Source: Micromonospora sp. Llam0 (lineage in GTDB: Bacteria > Actinomycetota > Actinomycetes > Mycobacteriales > Micromonosporaceae). From it: a DNA stretch of 64,000 nucleotides. Position 1 is the stretch's first letter, and every line of letters starts with the position of its first letter. Position numbers and translations under genes: made by a program. Below the pieces are notes generated by a model. The model was not told where the DNA came from. It saw only the letters and a program-made list of their open reading frames with translations, and searched no databases. The stretch is from assembly GCF_003751085.1 (NCBI RefSeq), contig NZ_RJJY01000001.1, positions 1,302,001 to 1,366,000 on the forward strand, read 5' to 3'. Of this stretch, positions 8,841 through 17,169 are shown piece after piece.

Positions 8841-9284
8841 TCACCCGTCGGTCTGCCGGGTGGCGATGTCGGACAGCCGGCGCAGTGTCTCCCGGTTGCG
8901 GTGGTGCAGGACCAGATCGTCGAGCTTCGTACGGATCCAGTGCAGCGGCCCTCCGGTGAACGACTCGGCGATGGTGACCCGGGTGCCGTTGCCGGGGGTC
9001 GGCGCGAGCCGGAACACGATCGTCGCCTCGCCGAGCGGCCACAGCCCGGCTCGTAACGTCAGCTCGTCACCCGGCTGGCAGGAGATCACCGTCGAGGTGT
9101 CGGACAACGACAGCGGCCAGGGACCGGCGGTGTGGTGCAGCCGGGCCCCGGACTGCGGCCAGTGCTCGTCGACGTCGCGGATGTGCACGGTGCCGACCAC
9201 CCAGTCGCTGTACGACCAGCCGTTCGCCAGCACGGCGAACACCTGGTCCGGCGGGGCGGGGATCACCCGCTGCACGACAGCCAC
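8841..9284 (-). CDS. SRPBCC-family protein
   Basis: 147 residues with the START-like pattern 'PAPPDQVFAVLANGWSYSDW' at the N-terminus, a run of beta strands (about 45-115) and a C-terminal helix rich in Arg. Close relatives in actinobacteria are annotated as polyketide cyclase/dehydrase-like or 'SRPBCC family'; the ligand is unknown. It starts with GTG at 9284, divergent from the heptose operon that begins at 9398. It lies upstream of the SDR gene on the same strand, separated by 124 bases. Confidence 0.83.
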   Translation of the reverse strand: MAVVQRVIPAPPDQVFAVLANGWSYSDWVVGTVHIRDVDEHWPQSGARLHHTAGPWPLSLSDTSTVISCQPGDELTLRAGLWPLGEATIVFRLAPTPGNGTRVTIAESFTGGPLHWIRTKLDDLVLHHRNRETLRRLSDIATRQTDG

Positions 9285-9397
9285 GATCAGCCGGATACCC
9301 GGCGGGCGGCACGCTAACCCGACGGCTGGCGAAATGGTGCGGACCGGACGAACGCCGTGGTTGGTTTACTCGCCCCGCACCCGGGAAACGGAGCCAG

Positions 9398-11047
9398 GTG
9401 CGAAGCGAACTCATCAGTCGGGGCCGCGGACTGTTCGACGCGGTGCTCTTCGACCGTGACGGGACGCTCGTGCACGACGTGCCGTACAACGGCGATCCGG
9501 ACCTGGTCAGCCCGGTGCGCGGTGCCCGCGCCGCGCTTGACCGGCTCCGCGCCGCCGGCCTGCGGCTCGGTGTCGTCACCAACCAGTCCGGCCTGGCTCG
9601 CGGCCACTTCTCCGCCCACGACATGCGTCGGGTGCACGACCGGATCGAAGAACTCCTCGGCCCGTTCGACACCTGGCAGATCTGCCCGCACGACGACGGC
9701 GACGGCTGCCGTTGCCGTAAACCAGCACCGGGCATGGTCCTGGCCGCCGCCCGGGAACTGGGCACCACCGCTGGGCGGTGCGTCGTGGTCGGCGACATCG
9801 GCCGGGACATCGTCGCCGCCGGTGCCGCCGGCGCGACCGGCATCCTGGTACCCACCGAGACGACCCGACCGCAGGAGACGGCCGCCGCTCCCGCCGTCGC
9901 CGGTGACCTGGCCGGCGCCGTCGATCTCATTCTGCGTCGCCACCGGGCGGCTGCCCCCGACGGGCCCGGCCGGCGTGGCGGCCGGGTTCTGGTCGTGCGC
10001 TCCGACTCGGTCGGCGACGTGCTGGTCACCGGGCCGGCGATCCGCGCCGTGGCGGCCGGGGCGGACGAGGTGGTCATGCTCTGCGGGCCACGTGGCCGGG
10101 CCGCCGCCGAACTGCTGCCCGGTGTCGGCGAGCTGATCGAGTGGCCGCTGCCGTGGATCGACCCGGATCCCGCGCCGGTGGACCCGGCCGACCTGACCCG
10201 GCTGACGGACCGGTTGGCCGAGGTCGGCGCCGACGAGGCGATCATCTTCACCTCCTTTCACCAGTCGCCGCTGCCGCTGGCGCTGCTGCTGCGGCAGGCC
10301 GGGGTGGACCGGATCGCGGCGATCAGCGACGACTACCCCGGCACCCTGCTCGACGTGCGCCACCGGGTGCCGCCGGGCGTACCGGAGCCGGAACGCGCGT
10401 TGTCGCTGGCCGCCGCCGCCGGGTTCACGCTGCCCGGCGACGACGAACCGGTGCTGCGGCTGCGCCCGGGCTGTCTGCGGCCGGCCGCCGGGCCGGCGCC
10501 GCAGGAGCCCGGCGTGGGTGTGTGCCACCGCAGGCCGGAGCCGGACCGGGCCGGACCACCGGGCTACGTCGTCGTGCACCCCGGATCCTCCGTCGAGTCC
10601 CGCGCCTGCCCGCCGGAGCGGTGCGCCGCGTTCGTCGACGCGCTGCACGCCGCCGGGCACCGGGTGGTGGTCACCGGCGGCCCCGGTGAGCGGGCGCTGA
10701 GCCACCGGGTCGCCGGCCGGTCCGGCGTCGACCTCGGTGGTCAGACCTCGCTGGCCCGGCTCGCCGCGATCATCGCGCAGGCCGGTGCGCTGGTCGTCGG
10801 CAACACCGGGCCGGCACACCTCGCGGCGGCGGTCGGCACCCCGGTGGTCAGCCTGTTCGCGCCGACGGTGCCGTTCGGCCAGTGGGGCCCCTACCGGGTG
10901 CCCTGGGTCCGGCTCGGCGACCCGGTCGCCGGCTGCCGCAACACCCGGGCCGCCCGCTGCCCGGTGCCGGGCCATCCGTGTCTGTCGACGGTCTCCCCGG
11001 ACAGCGTGGTCGAGGCCGTCGACCTGATCTGCGGGACGGCCGGATGA
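9398..11047 (+). CDS. Fusion: GmhB-type heptose-bisphosphate phosphatase (HAD) + GT9 heptosyltransferase
   Basis: 549 residues with two enzymes in one chain. Residues 1-185 are a HAD phosphatase: the DRDGT nucleophile motif (Asp19, Asp21), TNQSG (61-65), and the zinc loop of GmhB with Cys96, His98, Cys104 and Cys106 followed by RKPAPGM. Residues about 197-545 are a GT9 domain (ADP-heptose transferase family) with VRSDSVGDVL at its start, HPGSS, and GNTGPAHLAAAVGTP (from 468). The first half should remove one phosphate from a heptose 1,7-bisphosphate; the second should transfer a heptose-like sugar. It is the first gene of an operon whose members overlap. GTG 9398 has a short GGAG upstream. 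Confidence 0.9.
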   Translation: MRSELISRGRGLFDAVLFDRDGTLVHDVPYNGDPDLVSPVRGARAALDRLRAAGLRLGVVTNQSGLARGHFSAHDMRRVHDRIEELLGPFDTWQICPHDDGDGCRCRKPAPGMVLAAARELGTTAGRCVVVGDIGRDIVAAGAAGATGILVPTETTRPQETAAAPAVAGDLAGAVDLILRRHRAAAPDGPGRRGGRVLVVRSDSVGDVLVTGPAIRAVAAGADEVVMLCGPRGRAAAELLPGVGELIEWPLPWIDPDPAPVDPADLTRLTDRLAEVGADEAIIFTSFHQSPLPLALLLRQAGVDRIAAISDDYPGTLLDVRHRVPPGVPEPERALSLAAAAGFTLPGDDEPVLRLRPGCLRPAAGPAPQEPGVGVCHRRPEPDRAGPPGYVVVHPGSSVESRACPPERCAAFVDALHAAGHRVVVTGGPGERALSHRVAGRSGVDLGGQTSLARLAAIIAQAGALVVGNTGPAHLAAAVGTPVVSLFAPTVPFGQWGPYRVPWVRLGDPVAGCRNTRAARCPVPGHPCLSTVSPDSVVEAVDLICGTAG

Positions 11048-12021
11048 ACATCTTCCTCTGGCACGTCCACGGATCGTGGACCACCGCGTTCGTCCACGGC
11101 AAGCACCACTACCTGGTGCCGGTCACCCCGGACCGGGGGCCGTACGGGCTGGGTCGGGCGCGCACCTACCCGTGGCCGGACGGCGTCACCGAGATCCGGC
11201 CCGGGCAGCTCGCCGCCGCCGAGGTCGACCTGGCGATCCTGCAACGCCCCGAGGAGCTCGACCTGGCCACCAGCTGGCTCGGCCGTACCGTCGGTCGGGA
11301 CGTGCCGGCGGTCTACGTCGAACACAACACGCCAAAGGGCGACGTGCCGACCAGCCGGCACCCGATGGCCGACCGCGACGACCTCACCGTGGTCCACGTC
11401 ACCCACTTCAACGACCTGTTCTGGGACACCGGCGGCACCCGGACCCGGGTGATCGAGCACGGCATCGTCGCCCCGGCCGCCCGCTACAGCGGCGAACTCG
11501 ACCGGCTCGCCGTGGTGACCAACGAGCCGGTACGCCGCCGCCGGGTCACCGGCACCGACCTGATGCCCCGGTTCGCCCGGGTCGCCCCGCTGGACGTGTA
11601 CGGGATGGGGGTCGCCGGGCTGCCCGAGGCGCTCGGCGGGCCGGCTGCCGGGCAGTTGGCCGTCCACGACGACGTACCGCAGTCGGTGATGCACGCCGAG
11701 GTGGCCCGCCGCCGCGCGTACCTGCATCTGTGCCGGTGGACCTCACTCGGCCTGAGCCTGATCGAGGCGATGTCGATGGGCATGCCGGTGGTCGTCCTCG
11801 GCACCACCGAGGCGGTCGCCGCGGTACCGCCGTCGGCCGGGGTGCTCGCCACCCGGGTGCAGACCCTGGTCGACGCCGCCCAGTGGCTGATCGACGAGCC
11901 GGACGCGGCCCGCCGGCTCGGTGACGGCGCGCGGCGCGCGGCGCAGGACCGATACGGACTGGACCGGTTCCTCGCGGACTGGGACGAGCTGCTGGAGGAG
12001 GCGCTATGCGCATCGCGATGA
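11044..12021 (+). CDS. Glycosyltransferase (GT-B, GT4-like)
   Basis: 325 residues. The N-terminus (FLWHVHGSWTTAFVHG) and the middle segment VYVEHNTPKGD resemble actinobacterial glycosyltransferases. The C-terminal half has the retaining GT4-type donor-site signature 'SLGLSLIEAMSMGMPVVV' with Glu241. Donor and acceptor are unknown; position implies a sugar made by this operon. The start overlaps the stop of the fusion gene (ATGA at 11044), and its 3' end overlaps the next gene by 16 bases. Confidence 0.85.
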   Translation: MNIFLWHVHGSWTTAFVHGKHHYLVPVTPDRGPYGLGRARTYPWPDGVTEIRPGQLAAAEVDLAILQRPEELDLATSWLGRTVGRDVPAVYVEHNTPKGDVPTSRHPMADRDDLTVVHVTHFNDLFWDTGGTRTRVIEHGIVAPAARYSGELDRLAVVTNEPVRRRRVTGTDLMPRFARVAPLDVYGMGVAGLPEALGGPAAGQLAVHDDVPQSVMHAEVARRRAYLHLCRWTSLGLSLIEAMSMGMPVVVLGTTEAVAAVPPSAGVLATRVQTLVDAAQWLIDEPDAARRLGDGARRAAQDRYGLDRFLADWDELLEEALCASR

Positions 12022-13220
12022 TCTCGGAGCATGCCAGCCCGCTCGCCGCGCTCGGCGGGGTGGACGCCGGCGGCCAGAACACGCACGTCGCGGAGCTGTC
12101 CACCGCGCTCGCCGCCGACGGCCACGAGGTCCGGGTGTTCACCCGCCGGGACGCCCCGGACCTGCCGGAACTGGTGCAGCTGGACAACGGGGTGGCGGTG
12201 GTGCACGTGCCGGCCGGACCGGCCGAGCACATCGCCAAGGACGACCTGCTGCCGCACATGGCGCAGTTCAGCCAGTGGCTGGCCGGGCAGTGGAGCCACG
12301 ACTGGATCCCGGCGGTCGCACACGCGCACTTCTGGATGAGCGGGCTGGCTGCGGTGCACGCCGGCCAGCTGACCGGGGTGCCGGTGGTGCAGACCTACCA
12401 CGCGCTGGGCACGGTCAAGCGCCGCCACCAGGGCGCGATGGACACCAGTCCGCCCCGGCGCATCGGCTACGAGCGGGCGTTGGGCCGCAGCGTCGACCGG
12501 GTGGTCGCGCAGTCCCAGGACGAGGTCGCCGAGCTGATCAGGATGGGGGTGCCCCGGGGCCGGCTGTCGGTGGTGCCGTCCGGCGTCAACGAGCGGACCT
12601 TCGCCCCGGACGGACCGGCCGTGCCGCGCGACGAGGGCCGGCCTCGGGTGCTGACCGTCGGCCGGCTGGTGGCCCGCAAGGGTTTCCAGGACGTCGTACG
12701 GGCCATGCAGCTCGTACCGGACGCGGAGTGCGTCGTGGTGGGCGGCCCGCCGGCCGCCGAACTGGACACCGACCCGCAGGCCCGGCAGCTGCGCCAGTTG
12801 GCCGAGTCGTGCGGGGTCGGTGACCGGGTCCGGCTCGTCGGTGGGGTGCCCCGGGAACAGATGCCGTCCTGGTACCGGTCGGCCGACGTGCTGGTCGCCG
12901 CCCCGTGGTACGAGCCGTTCGGGCTCACTCCGCTGGAGGCGATGGCCTGCGGCGTGCCGGTGGTCGGCACGGCCGTGGGTGGGCTGACCGACACTGTCGT
13001 CGACGGCCTCACCGGCGATCTGGTACCGCCCCGGGACCCACGGGCGCTCGGTATGGCGTTGCGCCGGTTGCTCAACGACCGGGTCCGGCGGTTCGCCTAC
13101 GCCACCGCCGCGCTGGACCGGGCGCGGCAGTGCTACTCGTGGCAGCGCGCGGCGGCGCAGCTGACCGCGATCTACGGCACGGTCAGCGGGGTGCGGCAGC
13201 CGAGCCGGGTGGTGGCCTGA
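12006..13220 (+). CDS. Glycosyltransferase family 4 protein
   Basis: 404 residues with full GT4 architecture: an N-terminal acceptor domain opening with MISEHASP and GGVDAGGQNTHV (17-28), and a C-terminal donor domain with VGRLVARKGFQDV (about 220-232) and the E-x7-E signature EPFGLTPLEAMACG near 302-315. It resembles MshA/sucrose-phosphate-synthase-like retaining enzymes. The ATG at 12006 lies 16 bases inside the preceding gene. It probably adds a sugar to the same glycan as its neighbours; the linkage is unknown. Confidence 0.9.
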   Translation: MRIAMISEHASPLAALGGVDAGGQNTHVAELSTALAADGHEVRVFTRRDAPDLPELVQLDNGVAVVHVPAGPAEHIAKDDLLPHMAQFSQWLAGQWSHDWIPAVAHAHFWMSGLAAVHAGQLTGVPVVQTYHALGTVKRRHQGAMDTSPPRRIGYERALGRSVDRVVAQSQDEVAELIRMGVPRGRLSVVPSGVNERTFAPDGPAVPRDEGRPRVLTVGRLVARKGFQDVVRAMQLVPDAECVVVGGPPAAELDTDPQARQLRQLAESCGVGDRVRLVGGVPREQMPSWYRSADVLVAAPWYEPFGLTPLEAMACGVPVVGTAVGGLTDTVVDGLTGDLVPPRDPRALGMALRRLLNDRVRRFAYATAALDRARQCYSWQRAAAQLTAIYGTVSGVRQPSRVVA

Positions 13221-13221
13221 G

Positions 13222-13959
13222 ATGTCCGACGTGACCTCGATGTCCGACGTGACCTCGCTCATCGACACCCACCTGGCCGGGCTGGCTGAGGCGCTGCTGC
13301 CGTACCGCCAGGTGGCCGCCCGGTTGGGTCGTTGGGGCGCCGAGCTGGCCTGGACGCTCGGTCACGGCGGCCGGCTGCTGATCGCCGGCAACGGCGGCAG
13401 CGCCGCCGAGGCCCAGCACCTCGCCGCCGAGCTGGTCGGCAAGCTGCGCGACGACCGGACGCCGCTGTCCGCGATCGCGTTGACCGCCGAAACCTCCTCG
13501 CTCACCGCGATCAGCAACGACTTCGGCTTCGACGAGGTCTTCGCCCGGCAGGTACGGGCCCACGGCCGCCCAGGCGACATCTTGTTGCTGCTGTCCACGA
13601 GTGGACGCAGCGGCAACCTGCTCGCCGCAGCACGGGCCGGCCGTGATGTCGGGCTGCGCTGCTGGGCCTGCACCGGCCCGGCGCCGAACCCGTTGGCCGA
13701 GGCGTGCGCCGAGGTGCTGGCGGTGCCGGCGGCCGATCCGCAGGTGGTGCAGGAGCTGCATCTGGTCACCGCGCATCTGCTGTGCGGCTACGTCGACCAG
13801 ACGCTGCCCGGCGTACTCGGTCTCACCGGCACGGTCGACGTTCCCGCCGGTGCGGGCAACGCCGCGGCCGGTGCGGTCGACGTTCCCGCCGGTGCGCCCA
13901 CGGTGCCCGCCGTGGCGGCCGGTCTGCCGGTGGTGGACGTGCGCGGCGGTGTCAGGTGA
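13222..13959 (+). CDS. gmhA: SIS-domain sedoheptulose-7-phosphate isomerase (GmhA-like)
   Basis: 245 residues. The SIS fold shows the GmhA substrate loop GNGGSAAEAQHLAAEL (from residue 56, Glu70 in the catalytic position) and LLLLSTSGRSGN. The second catalytic motif is QELH with His180. It should convert sedoheptulose 7-phosphate to D-glycero-D-manno-heptose 7-phosphate, feeding the HldE-like enzyme encoded next. The C-terminal 45 residues are an Ala/Val/Pro tail with a duplicated VDVPAGA, not part of the fold. The first 12 codons are a duplicated hexapeptide (MSDVTS twice), so ATG 13222 or 13240 could be used. Confidence 0.88.
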   Translation: MSDVTSMSDVTSLIDTHLAGLAEALLPYRQVAARLGRWGAELAWTLGHGGRLLIAGNGGSAAEAQHLAAELVGKLRDDRTPLSAIALTAETSSLTAISNDFGFDEVFARQVRAHGRPGDILLLLSTSGRSGNLLAAARAGRDVGLRCWACTGPAPNPLAEACAEVLAVPAADPQVVQELHLVTAHLLCGYVDQTLPGVLGLTGTVDVPAGAGNAAAGAVDVPAGAPTVPAVAAGLPVVDVRGGVR

Positions 13960-15431
13960 CCGCCCGCCCGATCGTGGTGGTCGGCGACACCCTGCTCGAC
14001 CGGGACGTCGACGGCGCGGTCACCCGGGTCTGCCCGGACGCCGCCGCCCCGGTGCTCGACGAGCGGTACGTCACCGACCGGCCCGGTGGCGCCGGGCTGG
14101 CCGCGGTGCTCGCCGCCGGGCAGGGACACCCGGTGGTACTGGTCAGCGCGCTCGCCGCCGACCCGGCCGGTTGCCGGCTCGCGGCGCTGCTCGCCGCGGC
14201 CGGCGTGGACCTGCATCCGCTGCCGTTGGGTGGCGCGACCGCCGAGAAGATCCGGCTGCGGACCCGCGGGCAGGTGCTGCTGCGGCTGGACCGGGGCGGG
14301 GACGGCCGGGTGCACGGCGATCTGCCGCCGGCCACCGCCGAGGTGCTCGCGGCGGCTGCGGCGGTGGTGGTCAGCGACTACGGCCGGGGAGTGGCGCGGA
14401 TGCCGGGCCTGCGGGCGGCGCTGGCGGCGACCGGCGCACCGGTGGTGTGGGACCCGCACCCGCGCGGCCCGGCGGCGGTCGCCGGTGCCCGGCTGATCAC
14501 CCCTAACGAGGCCGAGGTCCGCCAGCTGACCGGGCAGCCGGGCGGGGACACCCGGCTGGCCACCGCCGCGCGAGGCGCCGACGAGCTGCGTCGCCGCTGG
14601 CGGGCCGGGGCGGTCGCGGTGACGATGGGCGGCGACGGCGCGCTGCTGTGCCACGCCGGGAGTGTGCCGCTGATGGTGCCGACGCCGATCAGCACCGACG
14701 GGGACACCTGCGGCGCGGGGGACCGGTTCGCCACCGCCGCGGCGACGGCGCTGGCCGCCGGAGCCGTGGTGTCCGAGGCGGTCCAGACGGCGGTCGCCGA
14801 GGCGTCCCGGTACGTCGCCGACGGCGGTACGGCCGGGCTGCGGCGTCTGCTGGCCGGGCCCGACCAGATCGCGGTGCCGGTGGAGACCGGGGCACTGGCT
14901 GCGGCGTCGGTGGAGCAGATCGGTCCGCGCGCCGCCGGGGCACTGGCCGCCCGGGTACGGTCCGCCGGGGGCACCGTGGTGGCCACCGGCGGCTGCTTCG
15001 ACCTGCTGCACGCCGGGCACGTATCGGCGCTGCAGGCCGCCCGGCAACTGGGTGACTGCCTGATCGTCTGCGTCAACTCCGACGCCAGCGTCGCCCGACT
15101 GAAAGGGCCGCAGCGGCCGGTGGTCGGCGAGCACGACCGGGCCCGGCTGCTCGTGGCGCTGGGCTGTGTGGACGCGGTGGTCGTCTTCGACGAGGACACC
15201 CCGCACGCGGTGCTCAGCTGGCTGCGGCCGGACATCTGGGTCAAAGGCGGCGACTACGCCGGTGACGGCACCGCCGAGCCGGATCTGCCCGAGGCCGAAG
15301 TGGTCCGCCGATGGGGCGGGCAGACGGCGATCGTGCCGTACCTCGACGGCCGCTCCACCACTGGCATGATCGCCGCCGCCCAGGTCGGGCGGCCCGTTTC
15401 GTCGACCACCACTGTGGAGGAATCATCGTGA
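13956..15431 (+). CDS. hldE: HldE-like bifunctional heptose-7-phosphate kinase / heptose-1-phosphate nucleotidyltransferase
   Basis: 491 residues, the HldE layout. The N-terminal PfkB/ribokinase domain has GDTLLD at the start, TPNEAEVRQLTG, and the GAGD motif (253-256). The C-terminal nucleotidyltransferase domain has GGCFDLLHAGH (345-355), VNSDASVARLKGP and KGGDY, closing with DGRSTTGMI. Together they should phosphorylate the heptose at C1 and, after the GmhB step, activate it as an NDP-heptose (ADP in characterised HldE). The GTG start at 13956 overlaps the gmhA stop (GTGA). Confidence 0.92.
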   Translation: MTARPIVVVGDTLLDRDVDGAVTRVCPDAAAPVLDERYVTDRPGGAGLAAVLAAGQGHPVVLVSALAADPAGCRLAALLAAAGVDLHPLPLGGATAEKIRLRTRGQVLLRLDRGGDGRVHGDLPPATAEVLAAAAAVVVSDYGRGVARMPGLRAALAATGAPVVWDPHPRGPAAVAGARLITPNEAEVRQLTGQPGGDTRLATAARGADELRRRWRAGAVAVTMGGDGALLCHAGSVPLMVPTPISTDGDTCGAGDRFATAAATALAAGAVVSEAVQTAVAEASRYVADGGTAGLRRLLAGPDQIAVPVETGALAAASVEQIGPRAAGALAARVRSAGGTVVATGGCFDLLHAGHVSALQAARQLGDCLIVCVNSDASVARLKGPQRPVVGEHDRARLLVALGCVDAVVVFDEDTPHAVLSWLRPDIWVKGGDYAGDGTAEPDLPEAEVVRRWGGQTAIVPYLDGRSTTGMIAAAQVGRPVSSTTTVEESS

Positions 15432-16123
15432 CGAACCATCCCGGCAGCCCGGTGGTGCTGGTCACCGGCGGCGCGAGTGGACTCGGGGCAGCCGTTGTCG
15501 ACCTGCTGGCCAAGTCCGGCTACCGGCCATGCGTCATCGACCGGCAGCCGCCAGCGGACGGGGTGCCCTGGCTCGACTGCGACCTGGCCGACACCCGGGC
15601 CGCCGAGGCCGCCACCCACCGGCTCGCCGAGCAGGTCGGCGGGCTGAGCGCGGTGGTCACCGCAGCCGGGATGGACGTGCCGGGCCGGCTCGCCGACACC
15701 CCCGCGCAGGTGTGGGAACGGGTCGTCACGGTCGACCTGCTGGCCACCGCCGCGGTGATCCGGGCGGCGCTGCCCTGGCTGACCTCGGCCGGCGGTTCGG
15801 TGGTGACGATCGCCTCCACCCTGGGAATGAAGGCGGTCGGTGACGCCACCGCGTACTGCGCGGCCAAGTTCGGGGTGGTCGGGTTCACCCGGGCGTTGGC
15901 GGCCGAACTCGCCGGCACCGTCGGCGTCACCCTGCTGGTGCCCGGCGGGATGCGAACCGCGTTCTTCGACGAGCGCGAGGCCCGGTACCGGCCGACGGCC
16001 GACGCCGCGCTCAACGACCCCGGCAACGTGGCGGCGGCGGTGCTGTTCGCGTTGCAGCAGCCGGCCGGCTGCGCGGTGCGCGAGATGGTGATCTGCGCGG
16101 ACCGGGAGACGTCCTACCCGTGA
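15428..16123 (+). CDS. Short-chain dehydrogenase/reductase in heptose operon
   Basis: 231 residues, classical SDR: TGGASGLG (13-20), a Ser within VVTIASTLGM, and YCAAK with Tyr143 and Lys147. It occupies the place where HldD, the NDP-heptose 6-epimerase, would be expected, but it lacks the length (about 310) and the extended-SDR features of HldD. A role in altering the activated or transferred sugar (oxidation, reduction or epimerisation) is inference from position. GTG 15428 overlaps the hldE stop and has GGAGG nine bases upstream. Confidence 0.87.
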   Translation: MTNHPGSPVVLVTGGASGLGAAVVDLLAKSGYRPCVIDRQPPADGVPWLDCDLADTRAAEAATHRLAEQVGGLSAVVTAAGMDVPGRLADTPAQVWERVVTVDLLATAAVIRAALPWLTSAGGSVVTIASTLGMKAVGDATAYCAAKFGVVGFTRALAAELAGTVGVTLLVPGGMRTAFFDEREARYRPTADAALNDPGNVAAAVLFALQQPAGCAVREMVICADRETSYP

Positions 16124-17169
16124 TCCTGGTGCTGCGCGCCCTCGGCATCGGTGACCTGGCCACCACCGTGCCGGCGCTACGTGGGCTGCGGGCCGCCTAC
16201 CCGGCCGAGACGATCGCCCTGGCCGCGCCGACCTGGCTCGCCCCGCTGGCCGGCCTGACCGGCGCGGTGGACCGGCTGGTGCCGCTGTCCGGGCTGGACG
16301 CGGTGCCGCTGCTCGACAGCGGCCCGGACTGGGCGGTCAACCTGCACGGCCGTGGCCCGCAGTCGCACCGGCTGCTCGCCGCGACGCGGCCGGGCCGGTT
16401 GTGGGCGTACCGGTGTCCGGCGGCGGCGCACCACGACGGCCCGCCGTGGCGCGACGACGAGCACGAGGTGGCGCGGTGGTGCCGGCTGCTCACCTGGTAC
16501 GGCGTCGACTGCGACCCCACTGACCTGCTGCTGGCCCGTCCGGTACCGGACCGGGTGCCGGTGGGGGTGACCGTGCTGCACCCCGGTGCGGCGGCCCCGC
16601 GCCGCCGGTGGCCCGTCGACCGGTTCGCCGAGCTGGCCGGTCGGCTGACCGCCGCCGGGCACCGGGTGGTGGTGACCGGGTCGGCACCCGAGCGCCCGCT
16701 GGCTGAGGCGGTCGCCGCCGGTGCCGGGCTGCCCGGCACCGCGGTCTGCGCCGGGCGGATGGACCTGTACCAGTTCGCCGCCCTGCTGGCGCACGCCCGG
16801 CTGCTGGTCGCCGCCGACACCGGCGCGGGGCACCTGGCAACGGCGTTCGGCGTACCGTCGGTGCTGCTGTTCGGTCCCACGTCGCCGGCCCGCTGGGGTC
16901 CGCCGGTGCACCGGACGCGGCACCGGGTGGTCCACTACCCGCTGCTGTCCGCCGGGTCCGAGGAGCCGGCAGCCGTCTCCGGAAGCGCCGACTCCGCAGC
17001 CGCCGACTCCGCAGCCGGCGACCTGCCGGCCGCCGATGGACCGGCCGTCAACGCACCGGCCGTCAACGCACCGGCGGTCGACTGGCACCCGGCGATGGTC
17101 GCCATCTGCGTCGACGAGGTGCTCGCCGCGATCGGCGAGGTGGAACGCGATGCGGTTGCGGCGCAGTGA
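16120..17169 (+). CDS. Glycosyltransferase family 9 protein (heptosyltransferase-like)
   Basis: 349 residues. GT9 signatures: LVLRALGIGDLATTVPALRG at the N-terminus, LHPGAAAPRRRWP (about 148-160) and ADTGAGHLATAFGVPSVLLF (about 229-248). It is the second GT9 enzyme of the operon and probably adds a heptose or related sugar to an acceptor at the membrane. Residues about 285-325 form a low-complexity linker with Ser/Ala-Asp and PAVNA repeats, absent from typical GT9 enzymes. GTG 16120 overlaps the SDR stop; the 3' end overlaps the topoisomerase start by 20 bases. Confidence 0.88.
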   Translation: MILVLRALGIGDLATTVPALRGLRAAYPAETIALAAPTWLAPLAGLTGAVDRLVPLSGLDAVPLLDSGPDWAVNLHGRGPQSHRLLAATRPGRLWAYRCPAAAHHDGPPWRDDEHEVARWCRLLTWYGVDCDPTDLLLARPVPDRVPVGVTVLHPGAAAPRRRWPVDRFAELAGRLTAAGHRVVVTGSAPERPLAEAVAAGAGLPGTAVCAGRMDLYQFAALLAHARLLVAADTGAGHLATAFGVPSVLLFGPTSPARWGPPVHRTRHRVVHYPLLSAGSEEPAAVSGSADSAAADSAAGDLPAADGPAVNAPAVNAPAVDWHPAMVAICVDEVLAAIGEVERDAVAAQ

